Source: Methanocella arvoryzae MRE50 (GTDB lineage: Archaea > Halobacteriota > Methanocellia > Methanocellales > Methanocellaceae). Taken from it: 64,000 nt of DNA. The translations under genes and the position numbers were made by a program. The stretch is from contig NC_009464.1 of NCBI RefSeq assembly GCF_000063445.1, forward strand, positions 744,001-808,000. The letters run 5' to 3'. Under the pieces are notes generated by a model, which was not told the origin of the DNA, made no database searches, and saw nothing but the letters and a program-made list of their open reading frames with translations. Shown here piece after piece: positions 8,452 to 17,111 of the stretch; the first letter of the stretch is position 1, and the number at the start of each line of letters is the position of its first letter.

Positions 8452-8808
8452 TTAGAGTACGAAACAGCCGGAAAACAGCGCCTCTATCTCCCCCATCGCC
8501 TGTCTCGCGTCAGCCTCGTCCTTAATCTTCCGAAGATCGACCCGTCCGGAGCGGTACAGGATTAAGGTCCAGTCCTTGTAGTCGAACTTGGCCACGCCGA
8601 GGCTTTCAGAGCACTTTGCGCCGGGGATTGCCTTTGAGGTCTCACATACCGCTTGCATGTCGAGCTTGCGCCCGAAGCTGGACTCTGCGATGAACCTGTT
8701 TGGGGCGTCGGTGCATGGGCGGGTGATCACGATGGGGTAGTCGGGGGGCATATCCTGTATTTTATAGTATTGTAGACGCCATATAGCTTTTCTTATCATG
8801 GCCTCCAT
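8452..8808 (-). CDS. Hypothetical protein, possible TBP-like alpha/beta fold
   Basis: About 118 residues. The region YKDWTLILYRSGRVDLRKI followed by a helix resembles the strand-strand-helix of TBP-like repeats by eye only. Four cysteines are scattered (TRPCTD, AVCETS, AKCSES, SGCFVL), which might bind metal. Two starts are possible, 8808 and 8799; GGAGG lies too close to the second to be convincing. It is divergent from the cofactor-protein pair at 8882. No function assigned. Confidence 0.5.
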   Translation of the reverse strand: MEAMIRKAIWRLQYYKIQDMPPDYPIVITRPCTDAPNRFIAESSFGRKLDMQAVCETSKAIPGAKCSESLGVAKFDYKDWTLILYRSGRVDLRKIKDEADARQAMGEIEALFSGCFVL

Positions 8809-8881
8809 TGAAGATGTACTTCAATTGAAGACGGACACCCATCAGGAATTTAACTGATCAGGCCCAAACCATATGATCACC

Positions 8882-9250
8882 ATGAGATTAGCGGTGCCAG
8901 CAATTAATAACGCAGGAATGGACGCAGGCCTGCATGACGGTTTCACCGGATGTAAGTTCGCTATCGTAGTTAACGTGGATAATGACAGGATAAAGAAGGA
9001 TTTCGAAGCCGTCCCGGTGGATGAGGGAACTGACACAGGCAGGCTGGTGTTTACGCTGAAAGGGAAAGGCGTAGAAGCGGTGATTGTCAAATCGCTGACA
9101 GAGCGGGAGCGCCAGATGATCGCGGGCACAGGCATGCAGGTGCATGTGGGAGCTGTGGGCACAGTATGGGATGCAGTACGCTCGTACATCGATGGCCGGC
9201 TGGAGGACAGGTCAGATCTGAACCCGTGCGAGGGACACTGCCATGGTTAA
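8882..9250 (+). CDS. NifX/NafY-like iron-molybdenum cofactor biosynthesis family protein
   Basis: This small RNase-H-like domain is related to NifX/NifB C-terminal domains that carry iron-sulfur cofactor precursors (family: dinitrogenase iron-molybdenum cofactor). It starts MRLAVPAINNAGMDAGL, has the middle LTERERQMIAGTGMQVHVGAVGTV in split form, and ends in CEGHCHG, a metal-binding tail common in this family. The ATG at 8882 fits the family start; an ATG three codons earlier is in frame. It overlaps the next gene by eight bases. No nitrogenase is in the window, so a role in general Fe-S cluster handling is more likely. Confidence 0.75.
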   Translation: MRLAVPAINNAGMDAGLHDGFTGCKFAIVVNVDNDRIKKDFEAVPVDEGTDTGRLVFTLKGKGVEAVIVKSLTERERQMIAGTGMQVHVGAVGTVWDAVRSYIDGRLEDRSDLNPCEGHCHG

Positions 9251-9602
9251 GGTGGCTGTCCCGATCGAATCTGCCAACGGCATGCTGTCGGAGCTGAATG
9301 ATCACTTCGGCATGGCCGAGGACTTCGCCGTCTTTGAGTACGATCATGGAGAGATCAGCGATCTCAGGTTCATGCACAACGATCAGGAGAAGCCGGAGCC
9401 GAAGACCAACGCGCAATTCCTTGCCGACGAGGGAGTCAAAATAGTGCTCGCAGGCTTTATCGGCCCGCACATGCTGACAGTGCTCCTGGGTGAGGGCATC
9501 CGGGTCTTCAAGGGTGCCGCAGGCACGCTGGAGGACGTTTTGGAGGACTTCAAGGCCGACATGCTGACCGAAGTCCATACGCCGGGCGAGATGCTGGACT
9601 GA
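9243..9602 (+). CDS. Second NifX/NafY-like cofactor-carrier protein
   Basis: Belongs to the same family as its upstream neighbour. It begins MVKVAVPIESANGMLSELND, then HFGMAEDFAVFE, the conserved HFG-x-A region, and a core strand KIVLAGFIGPHMLTVLLGEGI. At 119 residues it lacks the His/Cys tail of its partner. The eight-base overlap implies coupled translation. A tandem pair with one tailed and one untailed member suggests a heteromeric carrier, which is inference. Confidence 0.78.
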   Translation: MVKVAVPIESANGMLSELNDHFGMAEDFAVFEYDHGEISDLRFMHNDQEKPEPKTNAQFLADEGVKIVLAGFIGPHMLTVLLGEGIRVFKGAAGTLEDVLEDFKADMLTEVHTPGEMLD

Positions 9603-9605
9603 GGA

Positions 9606-9827
9606 TCAGTCCTTCGATTTCTTTTTCAGCTTCTCGATAAGATCGGAGACCCTCTTTTTAGCCGCTTCGGTGCCCTCGACGTCTTTCGATATGCAAATAT
9701 CAAGGATGTCGCCCTCTTTACAATCCTCTGGCAGCAGCCAGACCGGGATGTGCAGTACAGTCGGCACCTCGCCCCTGACGATCAGCACTGCGAGGTCTTC
9801 TTCGAACCTGTCGATTGTGGCTTTCAT
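9606..9827 (-). CDS. DUF3006-family small protein
   Basis: This 73-residue protein starts MKATIDRFEEDLAVLIV and continues LPEDCKEGDILDICI, the pattern of DUF3006: a small beta barrel followed by a lysine-rich helix. This family commonly sits beside ComEC-like metallo-beta-lactamase proteins, as here: the gene lies 40 bases after the MBL lipoprotein on the same strand. Biochemical role unknown. Confidence 0.75.
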   Translation of the reverse strand: MKATIDRFEEDLAVLIVRGEVPTVLHIPVWLLPEDCKEGDILDICISKDVEGTEAAKKRVSDLIEKLKKKSKD

Positions 9828-9867
9828 GATCTCAAGTCCATATTAATTATAGTCATTTTAGATTAAG

Positions 9868-10809
9868 CTATGCTGGCGCCCTCCGCTCTGCTACAACTGT
9901 AATCCCTTTGCCGTCCGAGGTCACGACGACGTCGCCATCGTAGTCCGTGCGGTAGATCGTCGCTCCCGCAGCCTCAAGACGATTCATTGCCTCTCTGGTC
10001 GGGTGACCGTAAGGATTGCCGGCCCCGACTTCGATCACGGCGATCTTCGGCTGGACAACTTTAAGGAAGGAAGTGCCGGAGGAGTACTTGCTGGCGTGGT
10101 GCCCGACCTTGAGTACGTCGCTCTGCAGGTTGTAGCCAGATTTGAGCAGGTCGCCTTCGACGTCGAAGCCTGCATCAGCCATGAAGAGGAACGACACGCC
10201 TCCATGTGTCAGCCTCAGCACGATCGCCCGATCGTTCAGGTCTTCGTAGTTTCCGGCCACTGCGAGCACCTGCACTACGACGCCCGGGGCGAAGTCTATC
10301 ATGTCTCCTGGCTCTGGAACCACGTACTTGATGTCCTTCTGGTCGATCAGCGTCAGGTATCGCTCATAGGTCTGAGTCGTGTGGGGCACGCCACTATCAT
10401 AGATAACCTTCACTGGGAAAGCATTCAGCACCTCGGCCATGCCGCCGATGTGGTCGCTATGGGGGTGAGTGGAGACCAGTACATCGATGGTGCTCACGCC
10501 GTGCTCTTTCAAATACGAAGTGACGGTGCTGCCCGAATCGAGGGTGCCCGCGTCGATCAGCATGTTCTTGCCGCCGGACTGTACGAGCATAGAGTCACCC
10601 TGGCCCACGTCTATAAAGTGTACGATCAGATCACTGCCAGGTACAGGGGTCACTGATACTCCAGGGGTAGCAATTACAGGCGTAGCGGTAATCGTACCCG
10701 TCGGCACTGGCTGTGGTGTAGGAGTGATACAGCCGGCAATAGTGATGAAAATAATTGTAAATATTCCAGATAGGGCAAGAATTGACTTTTTCTCTGTGAA
10801 ATGAGACAT
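9868..10809 (-). CDS. Exported ComEC-like metallo-beta-lactamase-fold lipoprotein
   Basis: A signal segment with lipobox TIAGC (Cys27) suggests lipid anchoring outside the membrane. A Thr/Pro-rich linker of about 30 residues follows, then an MBL domain from about residue 60 with VDVGQGDS-like text (FIDVGQGDSMLVQ), metal ligands STHPHSDHIGG, MADAGFDVE, GHHASKYSS and a C-terminal GNPYGHP. This is the competence-type MBL domain of ComEC without its membrane channel. Possible roles are extracellular nuclease or phosphodiesterase. It forms a pair with DUF3006 downstream. Confidence 0.85.
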   Translation of the reverse strand: MSHFTEKKSILALSGIFTIIFITIAGCITPTPQPVPTGTITATPVIATPGVSVTPVPGSDLIVHFIDVGQGDSMLVQSGGKNMLIDAGTLDSGSTVTSYLKEHGVSTIDVLVSTHPHSDHIGGMAEVLNAFPVKVIYDSGVPHTTQTYERYLTLIDQKDIKYVVPEPGDMIDFAPGVVVQVLAVAGNYEDLNDRAIVLRLTHGGVSFLFMADAGFDVEGDLLKSGYNLQSDVLKVGHHASKYSSGTSFLKVVQPKIAVIEVGAGNPYGHPTREAMNRLEAAGATIYRTDYDGDVVVTSDGKGITVVAERRAPA

Positions 10810-10881
10810 ACTAAATTACCTGTTCGGCAAACGGAACCGTGTAATAGTATAATGAGATAAACGTTTAAATTTATGGGATAC

Positions 10882-11703
10882 TTAGCGGGCCTTTTCTTCT
10901 ACACGGTCCAGCCACTCTTCTACCAGGACGTTGAAAACTGCAGCCTGCTCGATTTGCAGGCTATGGCCGGCCCGATCGAGGATGGCGAAAGTGCCCCGGG
11001 GATAGTTCTCTACCAGCATAAGATGATCCTGGTAGCCCACAGATATATCCTGACGTCCGGCCAGCAGGAGGAACGGCTTTTCAAAGGGAGGATGATCATC
11101 CACATCGTACGACAGCGGGTAACCGTACTTCTGGAACCCCTCAGTAAAGTTCGTGTCCTCCAGGCTTATGCCAGGCATGATATCCTGCTTAAACCGTGTC
11201 CACGTATACTCGTCGAGCACTGTAGCCATGGATTCGAAGTGATCCCTTTCCCCCCGGCTCAGCGAATTGAGAAGGGCCTCGTCCTTAACGATAACGATGC
11301 GTGGTGGTAGCCTGCGTTTATGGCGTTCTGGAACGACCAGCGGGCAAATCAGCAGCACACCGTCTATGCGCTCCGGCATATGGAGGATGAGCGCTCTGGC
11401 AAGGTAGCCGCCGTAGGATTCTCCGGCAACCAGAAATGTGCCTTCCGGAATCACCTGTTCCAGAAAACGTACTATCAGCTCCACCATCCTGTCAGAGTTG
11501 TCGATAGTCCGGCTGGCTTTAGTCTGGCCCATGCCCGGCAGGTCGAAGTATATGCGCCGGTACCCTGGACGGCCTGTGAAGATGGGCTCAAGGCAGCCGC
11601 TCATCACGTAATGATCAAGGCCGTAGCCGTGGATCATCAGCACGGGCTTCCCTTCGCCGACTACTTCGTAGTATACGTCGACGTTGCCGATACGCTGGAA
11701 CAT
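10882..11703 (-). CDS. Alpha/beta hydrolase
   Basis: A complete alpha/beta hydrolase core of 273 residues. The oxyanion region is LMIHGYG, the nucleophile elbow GESYGG has Ser96, an acid sits in LLAGRQD, and the histidine is in RAGHSLQIE near the C-terminus. A cap region with many charged residues lies between residues 125 and 200. The substrate is unknown; candidates include esters or lactones. The start ATG at 11703 agrees with the first strand (NVDVYYEV). It stands alone, divergent from the helicase at 11877. Confidence 0.85.
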   Translation of the reverse strand: MFQRIGNVDVYYEVVGEGKPVLMIHGYGLDHYVMSGCLEPIFTGRPGYRRIYFDLPGMGQTKASRTIDNSDRMVELIVRFLEQVIPEGTFLVAGESYGGYLARALILHMPERIDGVLLICPLVVPERHKRRLPPRIVIVKDEALLNSLSRGERDHFESMATVLDEYTWTRFKQDIMPGISLEDTNFTEGFQKYGYPLSYDVDDHPPFEKPFLLLAGRQDISVGYQDHLMLVENYPRGTFAILDRAGHSLQIEQAAVFNVLVEEWLDRVEEKAR

Positions 11704-11876
11704 AAAGAGTCTCCATATGTAAAGATGCGGGATATGCTGTTATGCGTTTCCCGTGTCAGGGCAGGCGAAAAGCCACGTAAACCCTGTAGGCGGTTGCCGA
11801 TATGATAATACTTTCAGCGCAGCCGAACCAGAACGGTAATATAACCCGGGTGTAGTATAGCTCTTAGACTTTTATC

Positions 11877-14471
11877 ATGAGTGATCAGCCCTACCACAGG
11901 TACTTTCCTAAGCCATCCTGCTACCAGAACCAGGAAAAGGCAATGGAGACGATCTATAAAGCCCTCGGAGAGAGCAAGATGGTGCTTTTCGAGGGTGCCT
12001 GCGGCACGGGAAAGACGCTTTCAGCGCTGGCACCTGCGCTGGCCGTAGGCAAGGAAACTGGAAAAAAGGTGATCATAGCCACGCCGGTGCACCAGCAAAT
12101 GGCCCAGTTTATAGGAGAAGCCCGGGAGATCAGGGCGAAGGCAGGCATCAAGGCAGTCACCTTTATCGGCAAGGAAAAGATGTGCCCGGCCGGGAAGAAT
12201 GTCCACGCCTGCAGGTCGGCCATGCTCGCGACCGACGCCCTGCTTGATGCAGAGAAAGACACAGCCAAAATGCGACAGCTGATGAAGACGGATGACTGGC
12301 GCAGCATGAGTCCGGACGAGCGCCACAATTTGACCCGGAGCATGACGATGAGGGAGGATGCGATCAGGAGACTGCGGGCCTCATCATGTGACTACCTTTA
12401 CAAGACGCTCAAAGAACCGAATGACAGGTTCAGGCAGTGGCTCTACGACAGCGTCAGGTCCCCGGAAGACGTGATCGACCAGTCCGAGAAAGAGGGCAAG
12501 TGCGGCTACGAGTTGCTGAAAGACTACCTCCGGGAGGCCGATCTGGTAATCTGCAACTACCATCACCTGATCAAACCCGAGTTCAGGGAGCGCTTCCTGA
12601 CAGTCCTCGGGTGCAAGCTGTCAGACGTCATCCTCATCTTCGACGAAGCCCACAACTTAGAAGAACAGGCCAGAGCCAGCGCATTAGCCCCTATCGATGA
12701 AATTACCATCGATCTGGCCGAGAAAGAGGTTATAAGGCTCAAAGCAGACAAGGAAACCTATAATGAGGCCGAGCTGAGGAAAGGCAAGGAAGAGGCAAGG
12801 CTGCTGACTACCTTAAAAGAGACTATCAGGCAGACCTACAGCGACAGGCTCAAGTTCGGGCAGGCCGAGCGGATTACCTCGAGGGGTATCGACATCAGGA
12901 TACGCGACCCCGCGGGCACCGACGACTTCTTCTGTATAGCCTTTAGAGAAAAGCTGTCAGCGATCGGTATTTCGCTCGACGAGGCCCTGCTCAGGGTTCA
13001 GATGATGGGCCTGGCGATCTACGCTCAGGCGGAGGAAGATTTCAAGAGTGGAAGGACTCCCTCGTTCGACGGCTCCAAACTCCTCGACGTGGCGACTTTT
13101 CTCGATCACTACGTGAAGCTGTCATCCAGCGACGCCCACTACCCGGTCATCAGCGTGCGCAAGACTGCCGACGCCCGGCTGTACGGCGCCCTGGAGCTGT
13201 GCAACTGCATTGCCGGGGAGCTGTCTGAGCCGCTGCTGGACGGCCCTGCCGGAGTAGTGCTCATGTCCGCAACCCTGCAGCCATTCGACACTCTGAAAGA
13301 AGTGTTGCGGATCAAGCGGGATACAGTAGAGATCGCCTTCGGCAGCCCGTTCCCCCCGGAGCGCAGGAAGACGATAGTGGTGAATGCAGGGCCCCTCATG
13401 TTCGCTAACAGGGGAGATCAAAATCTCGAGAAGACGCTGGTGCAATTATTCCAGGACGTAATAGAAGCCTCCGCAGGCAATGTGCTTTTCTTTTTCCAGA
13501 CGGCGGAAGAGGCGAGGAAGTATTCGCAGCTGATCAAGACCGATGTCCCGGTCCTGGTACCGGAAAAGGGTACTTCTCCAGAGAAGCTGAAAAACCAGTT
13601 CTTCGGGTACGGCGATTCGGGCAGTAAAGCAGTCTTGATGGCCTACCTCTGGGGCACCCTGACAGAAGGCGTGGACTACAAGTACGACAGGTGCCGCACA
13701 GTCGTCATCGTCGGCGTCGGGCTGCAGAACTACAGAGATGACAGATCTCAGGCGATCATCAACGCCTACGAAAGCCTGTACCCCGGCAAAGGCATGGAGT
13801 ACGTCGTATCCCAGCCGGCGGTCAAGAAGATCAGACAGGCCTGCGGCCGGGTCATACGATCGCCGACGGACTACGGCGTCACCATCCTCGTGGACAGCCG
13901 GTACACGAAGCAGTACTCTGACCGGTTTGGCAAGATGGGCTACTTCTACAAATTCCCGGAAGAAGAGAGAAAAGAGTTCGTCGAGCTCAAACCCGAAGAC
14001 GTCAAGCCTGCCATGGTCGAATTCTTCAAAAATATTGGGCCGATCGAACTGCCGGCTTTCCAGCCGGCATCCGGTATGGCCATGTCAGACGGCGGTAAAA
14101 GGACAAAGATGGAGAAGAAACCGCCAAAAGCAACCCTGAAGCCGCAAACGGTAAAGCCCCTGACAGCTCAGGCGCAAGAAGATACCGATCCTTTGTCCGG
14201 AATGCTCGCCCGGCTCAAAAGCCCCAACAGCTCCATGCGATGGAAGGCAGCCATGGACCTCGGCACCACTGGTAATCCAAAAGCAGTCGAGCCGCTGATC
14301 AGGGCGCTGGACGATTCGGACACAAAAGTGATCATGAATGCCATTTGGTCGCTTGCGAGACTTGGAGACGTCCGGGCGCTGGACCCGCTCCAGCTACTGT
14401 TCAGACACAAGGATAAGAACGTCAGGGACGAAGCGAGAAAAGCGGTCAAGAAGATATACGGCAAAAAGTAA
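11877..14471 (+). CDS. XPD/DinG-type superfamily 2 helicase with C-terminal HEAT repeats
   Basis: An ATP-dependent 5'-3' DNA helicase by family. Walker A is GACGTGKT (residues 41-48) and Walker B is FDEAHNLE. Four cysteines lie between them at 103, 112, 171 and 209, in the zone where XPD/Rad3 proteins bind a 4Fe-4S cluster. Helicase motif VI text ACGRVIRSPTDYG is present near residue 660. After a Lys/Pro linker (about 740-770) the protein ends with two or three HEAT/PBS-like repeats: WKAAMDLGTTGNPKAVEPL, then NAIWSLARLGDVRALDPL. At 864 residues it is longer than usual archaeal XPD because of this tail. A TATA-like TAATATAAC at 11837 suggests a near-leaderless start. Confidence 0.88.
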   Translation: MSDQPYHRYFPKPSCYQNQEKAMETIYKALGESKMVLFEGACGTGKTLSALAPALAVGKETGKKVIIATPVHQQMAQFIGEAREIRAKAGIKAVTFIGKEKMCPAGKNVHACRSAMLATDALLDAEKDTAKMRQLMKTDDWRSMSPDERHNLTRSMTMREDAIRRLRASSCDYLYKTLKEPNDRFRQWLYDSVRSPEDVIDQSEKEGKCGYELLKDYLREADLVICNYHHLIKPEFRERFLTVLGCKLSDVILIFDEAHNLEEQARASALAPIDEITIDLAEKEVIRLKADKETYNEAELRKGKEEARLLTTLKETIRQTYSDRLKFGQAERITSRGIDIRIRDPAGTDDFFCIAFREKLSAIGISLDEALLRVQMMGLAIYAQAEEDFKSGRTPSFDGSKLLDVATFLDHYVKLSSSDAHYPVISVRKTADARLYGALELCNCIAGELSEPLLDGPAGVVLMSATLQPFDTLKEVLRIKRDTVEIAFGSPFPPERRKTIVVNAGPLMFANRGDQNLEKTLVQLFQDVIEASAGNVLFFFQTAEEARKYSQLIKTDVPVLVPEKGTSPEKLKNQFFGYGDSGSKAVLMAYLWGTLTEGVDYKYDRCRTVVIVGVGLQNYRDDRSQAIINAYESLYPGKGMEYVVSQPAVKKIRQACGRVIRSPTDYGVTILVDSRYTKQYSDRFGKMGYFYKFPEEERKEFVELKPEDVKPAMVEFFKNIGPIELPAFQPASGMAMSDGGKRTKMEKKPPKATLKPQTVKPLTAQAQEDTDPLSGMLARLKSPNSSMRWKAAMDLGTTGNPKAVEPLIRALDDSDTKVIMNAIWSLARLGDVRALDPLQLLFRHKDKNVRDEARKAVKKIYGKK

Positions 14472-14508
14472 TGGTTAAGGCTAAACGCCTGTCCATACCA
14501 TCAGGATT

Positions 14509-15258
14509 TTAATACTGCAGAAGCCGCTTCATGCGATCTGTAATGAGCCGCTCATCCGACAGGAAGTCGACCACCTTGAGCTTGTTCACATCAGTTTCCC
14601 CATTCACGTTGATGATGAAGATCGATCCTCTCCGGGGCGAGTAGATGTCCTTGAAGTCGTAGATGGCGCCGATGATCATTAGCTTGCCGTCGTAGACCAG
14701 TTTCCTGATCGGCTCGTCGTCGAGCAGGATGTCGACCTGCCTGTCCACGTTGGCTTCAGTAACTAAAGTTTCCAGGTAGTCCTGCTCACTGATGTGAGAG
14801 TCCGGGTTCGGCAGATGCTCTTTCATATAGCCGGCGATACCGCCTTTCCTGATGATGAGCTTCTGAATGTTAGCCGCCGTCGGGCGAATGGACTCCAGGG
14901 ACTTCGTCACGTGAGTATGTTCATTGCTGATGTCGCTCATCGATGCGTGAATGGCACCACAGCCCGTATGCCCGAGAATGATCAAGAGAGGAGTCTTCAG
15001 AAAGCCTGTACCGTACTCTATGCTGCCCAGGTTCGGCATCACCCGGTTGCCTATGTTCTTGATAGAGAAGATTTTCCCGATCTCGTCGTCCAGGCACTTC
15101 TCCAGCACCCTCGAGTCCGAGCAGGTCACCAGCGTGATATCCGGCGTCTGCGCCTCGAGATGCTCGTCATATTTGCCATGCCGGGTAACTTCGGCCGCGT
15201 ACTCGTCGTTGTACTCGAGCTTGTCGATAAGGGTGATTACGCCGCTCTTAAACTGCAT
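14509..15258 (-). CDS. Beta-class carbonic anhydrase
   Basis: Interconverts CO2 and bicarbonate. The zinc site is TCSDSRV (Cys46, Asp48, Arg50) with HTGCGA (His97, Cys100). It is 249 residues long, more than minimal beta-CAs, with an insert after residue 130 and a C-terminal strand region DFKDIYSPRRGS. A clear paralogue lies at 33061-33834 in the formate operon and shares the unusual C-terminal part. This copy is monocistronic, with repeat elements beyond its start. Supplying CO2 for methanogenesis is the likely role. Confidence 0.9.
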   Translation of the reverse strand: MQFKSGVITLIDKLEYNDEYAAEVTRHGKYDEHLEAQTPDITLVTCSDSRVLEKCLDDEIGKIFSIKNIGNRVMPNLGSIEYGTGFLKTPLLIILGHTGCGAIHASMSDISNEHTHVTKSLESIRPTAANIQKLIIRKGGIAGYMKEHLPNPDSHISEQDYLETLVTEANVDRQVDILLDDEPIRKLVYDGKLMIIGAIYDFKDIYSPRRGSIFIINVNGETDVNKLKVVDFLSDERLITDRMKRLLQY

Positions 15259-15388
15259 AGAGACTCTGTCGTGAATAGGGTTGCAGGTTTATAGACTTGC
15301 CGGGAAGAGGATTGTACAATCGTTCGTATCATTTACACGAAGTATAGTCTTATGAAAAATGTGTTATATCGGCTATGGTTATACGGCT

Positions 15389-15875
15389 GCCAAGCACTCA
15401 TCTCATGAAAACTGGTTTTTCAAATTAAGCCGATGAAAAACTCCTGGAGGTCGGGGAGTTCCCGGGAGGTCTGGGAGGATTTTCAAGCCGGGAGGTTAGA
15501 GAGGATCAAAGGGTCTGAGAGGAGGATAGGGAGTGTGGAAAGGTCAGAGAGGATTTTTAGAGATATTCTCTCTGACCTCCGGGTACCTCATATAACCTCC
15601 TCTCTGAACTCAATGACCTCCATGACCTCCCGGCTTGAACGTTCTCTCTTAACTCCGTGAACCTCTCCGACCTCCCCCCTGACCTCTCAATACCTCACGG
15701 GCCCAGATTTTTCATGGAACGCCAAGGATTTTGTGATCAGGATCAGAAGATATCGCAAAAAACCTTGGCGCTCCTGGCTCCTTGGCGTGCCTGGCGGTAT
15801 TTTCGACCTATTCAGGGCCAACTTTCAATTTTTCGTACCCTTACTTGACAATATTCTTTTCATCCATGAGTCCTC
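15389..15875. repeat. Composite intergenic element: GGAGGT hairpin plus CTTGGCGG unit, copy A
   Basis: The first part (about 15389-15715) has a G-rich left arm of iterated GGGAGGT/GAGAGGAT words and a C-rich right arm of ACCTCC/ACCTCTC words, separated by GATTTTTAGAGATATTCTC. The second part (15715-15875) starts CAGATTTTTCATGGAA and ends with CTTGGCGTGCCTGGCGG and TATTTTCGACCTA. The whole unit recurs in the same order and orientation at 39001-39537. The gap from 15259 to 16240 otherwise holds only the element at 15901-16021 and a terminator. Open frames within it are low-complexity and not credible genes. Confidence 0.85.
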
Positions 15876-15900
15876 ACTGAAACATTTTGTACGAGCGCCT

Positions 15901-16021
15901 GTACCATTTACACTAAGTACGCAAGGTACGCGAAGTTAACGAAGTTTTACGATAAGACCATTTTCCAGCATGCCGTTTTTATCGTACTTTGAGTACTTCG
16001 GGTACTTCGTGTAAATGGTAC
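15901..16021. repeat. Inverted repeat with 13-bp perfect ends (GTACGCAAGG type)
   Basis: Ends are GTACCATTTACAC at 15901-15913 and its exact complement at 16009-16021. The arms continue with iterated AAGTACGCAAGGTACGCGAA on the left and GTACTTCGGGTACTTCG on the right around a short AT-rich loop. A fragment of the same end (ATCATTTACACGAAGTA) is seen near 15327. It has the same architecture as the other large hairpin elements here but different wording. Confidence 0.75.
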
Positions 16022-16185
16022 CTGACTCCCCGAAAGGTTCCGGTAAGGACATATATATCCACGGATATTGCTTTGATTAATTACCGGAGTACTACTTAGT
16101 TTAGCCTCAGAAACTACTTGAAAAAAGACGCCTTTCTTTGTTCTTCCGGAATAGTGCTTAGCTTTATTATTAAAGGTTTGTTAGT

Positions 16186-16219
16186 TTTAAAATAAGAAAA
16201 GCACGGGCTTTCAGCCCGC
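16186..16219 (-). terminator. Hairpin terminator after frhB
   Basis: On the minus strand CGGGCTGAAAGCCCG forms a stem with a three-base loop and is followed by TGCTTTTCTTATTTT. It lies about 20 bases past the frhB stop codon and closes the frhADGB operon. Confidence 0.65.
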
Positions 16220-16240
16220 ACTTCATCGATCTTAGCTCTC

Positions 16241-17101
16241 TTAGTACAGGATGCCCGGCGTGACGTACAGGCCGAGTGCCTGCCTTTCGGCGGCGTGCTT
16301 CTTGGCCTTGTCCTTCTTGCCGTTCTCCAGCTTCTCGAGCATTGCCAGGCCCATGGGGGCTGCGAACTCGGACATCTGCTTGGTCTCGAATACGCCGGCT
16401 GCGATTGCCTTCTTCATCAGGTCGCTGCCCTTGGTGGTCCTCGTGAAGGTGGTGCTCCAGCCGTCCGGGGTGCCGATGCTGCCGGTGGCAATGTCTGCGA
16501 ACTCAGCGGTGAGGTCAGTGCAGACGTGGTCGCCGTCCTGCTCGTACTTGTGGGTCTCCTTGATGGGGATTGCCACATCCTTGGCGGCCTTGACCGAGAA
16601 CTTGCCCTTGCCGATCTCCATCTTCTTGACGGACTCGACGGGCACCTTGCAGTGATCCTCGATGATGGTCTTCAGGCCTGCGTAGGAGAAGTTCTCCGTG
16701 CAGAAGATGCCGATGGTCAGGGCGATCTTGTCGCCGACGTGCCTTGCGCCGAACGGGTACAGCTGCATCTTGCGGGCAGCGTAGATCTGGCAGGGGGTGC
16801 CTACGAGGGCTACCTTGTCCAGGCCGTACTCACGGACTGCGGTTTTGATGGCAGCCATGTTGGGGCTGATCGTGTACTTGGTACCAGCCGCGGCGATGAT
16901 CTCTTCCTTGGTGGTGGCGACGACCGGCTTGGGCAGCCAGGGAGTGTCGCTCTTGCCGGCGACGATGGCGCCGTCGATCACGCCCTGGTCGAGGGCGTAG
17001 CACAGCAGTGCAGTTACCACACCGCCGTCCTGTGCGACACCGGTGATTGCGTTGTCCTTAGCCTTGAGGGCCATTACTTCCTTGTAGTTTCCGAATGCCA
17101 T
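16241..17101 (-). CDS. frhB: Coenzyme F420-reducing hydrogenase, beta subunit
   Basis: The FAD and 4Fe-4S subunit that passes electrons from hydrogenase to F420. It has the FrhB/FdhB-family core: GGVVTALLCYAL, the YTISPN region, GTPCQIYAARKM, and FCTENFSY. The start ATG at 17101 (MAFGNYKE) is preceded by GAGGTG; the 14 residues upstream in frame are untypical. It is the last gene of frhA-frhD-frhG-frhB, ten bases after frhG. The same fold occurs in the two FdhB proteins in this window. Cytoplasmic complex. Confidence 0.95.
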   Translation of the reverse strand: MAFGNYKEVMALKAKDNAITGVAQDGGVVTALLCYALDQGVIDGAIVAGKSDTPWLPKPVVATTKEEIIAAAGTKYTISPNMAAIKTAVREYGLDKVALVGTPCQIYAARKMQLYPFGARHVGDKIALTIGIFCTENFSYAGLKTIIEDHCKVPVESVKKMEIGKGKFSVKAAKDVAIPIKETHKYEQDGDHVCTDLTAEFADIATGSIGTPDGWSTTFTRTTKGSDLMKKAIAAGVFETKQMSEFAAPMGLAMLEKLENGKKDKAKKHAAERQALGLYVTPGILY

Positions 17102-17111
17102 GTCAGACACC

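Noticed and set aside
15433-15939. Small plus-strand frames in the GGAGGT/CTTGGCGG element
   Set aside because: Composition is low-complexity and follows the repeat words; the related frames at 39269-39496 are not kept in the same form.
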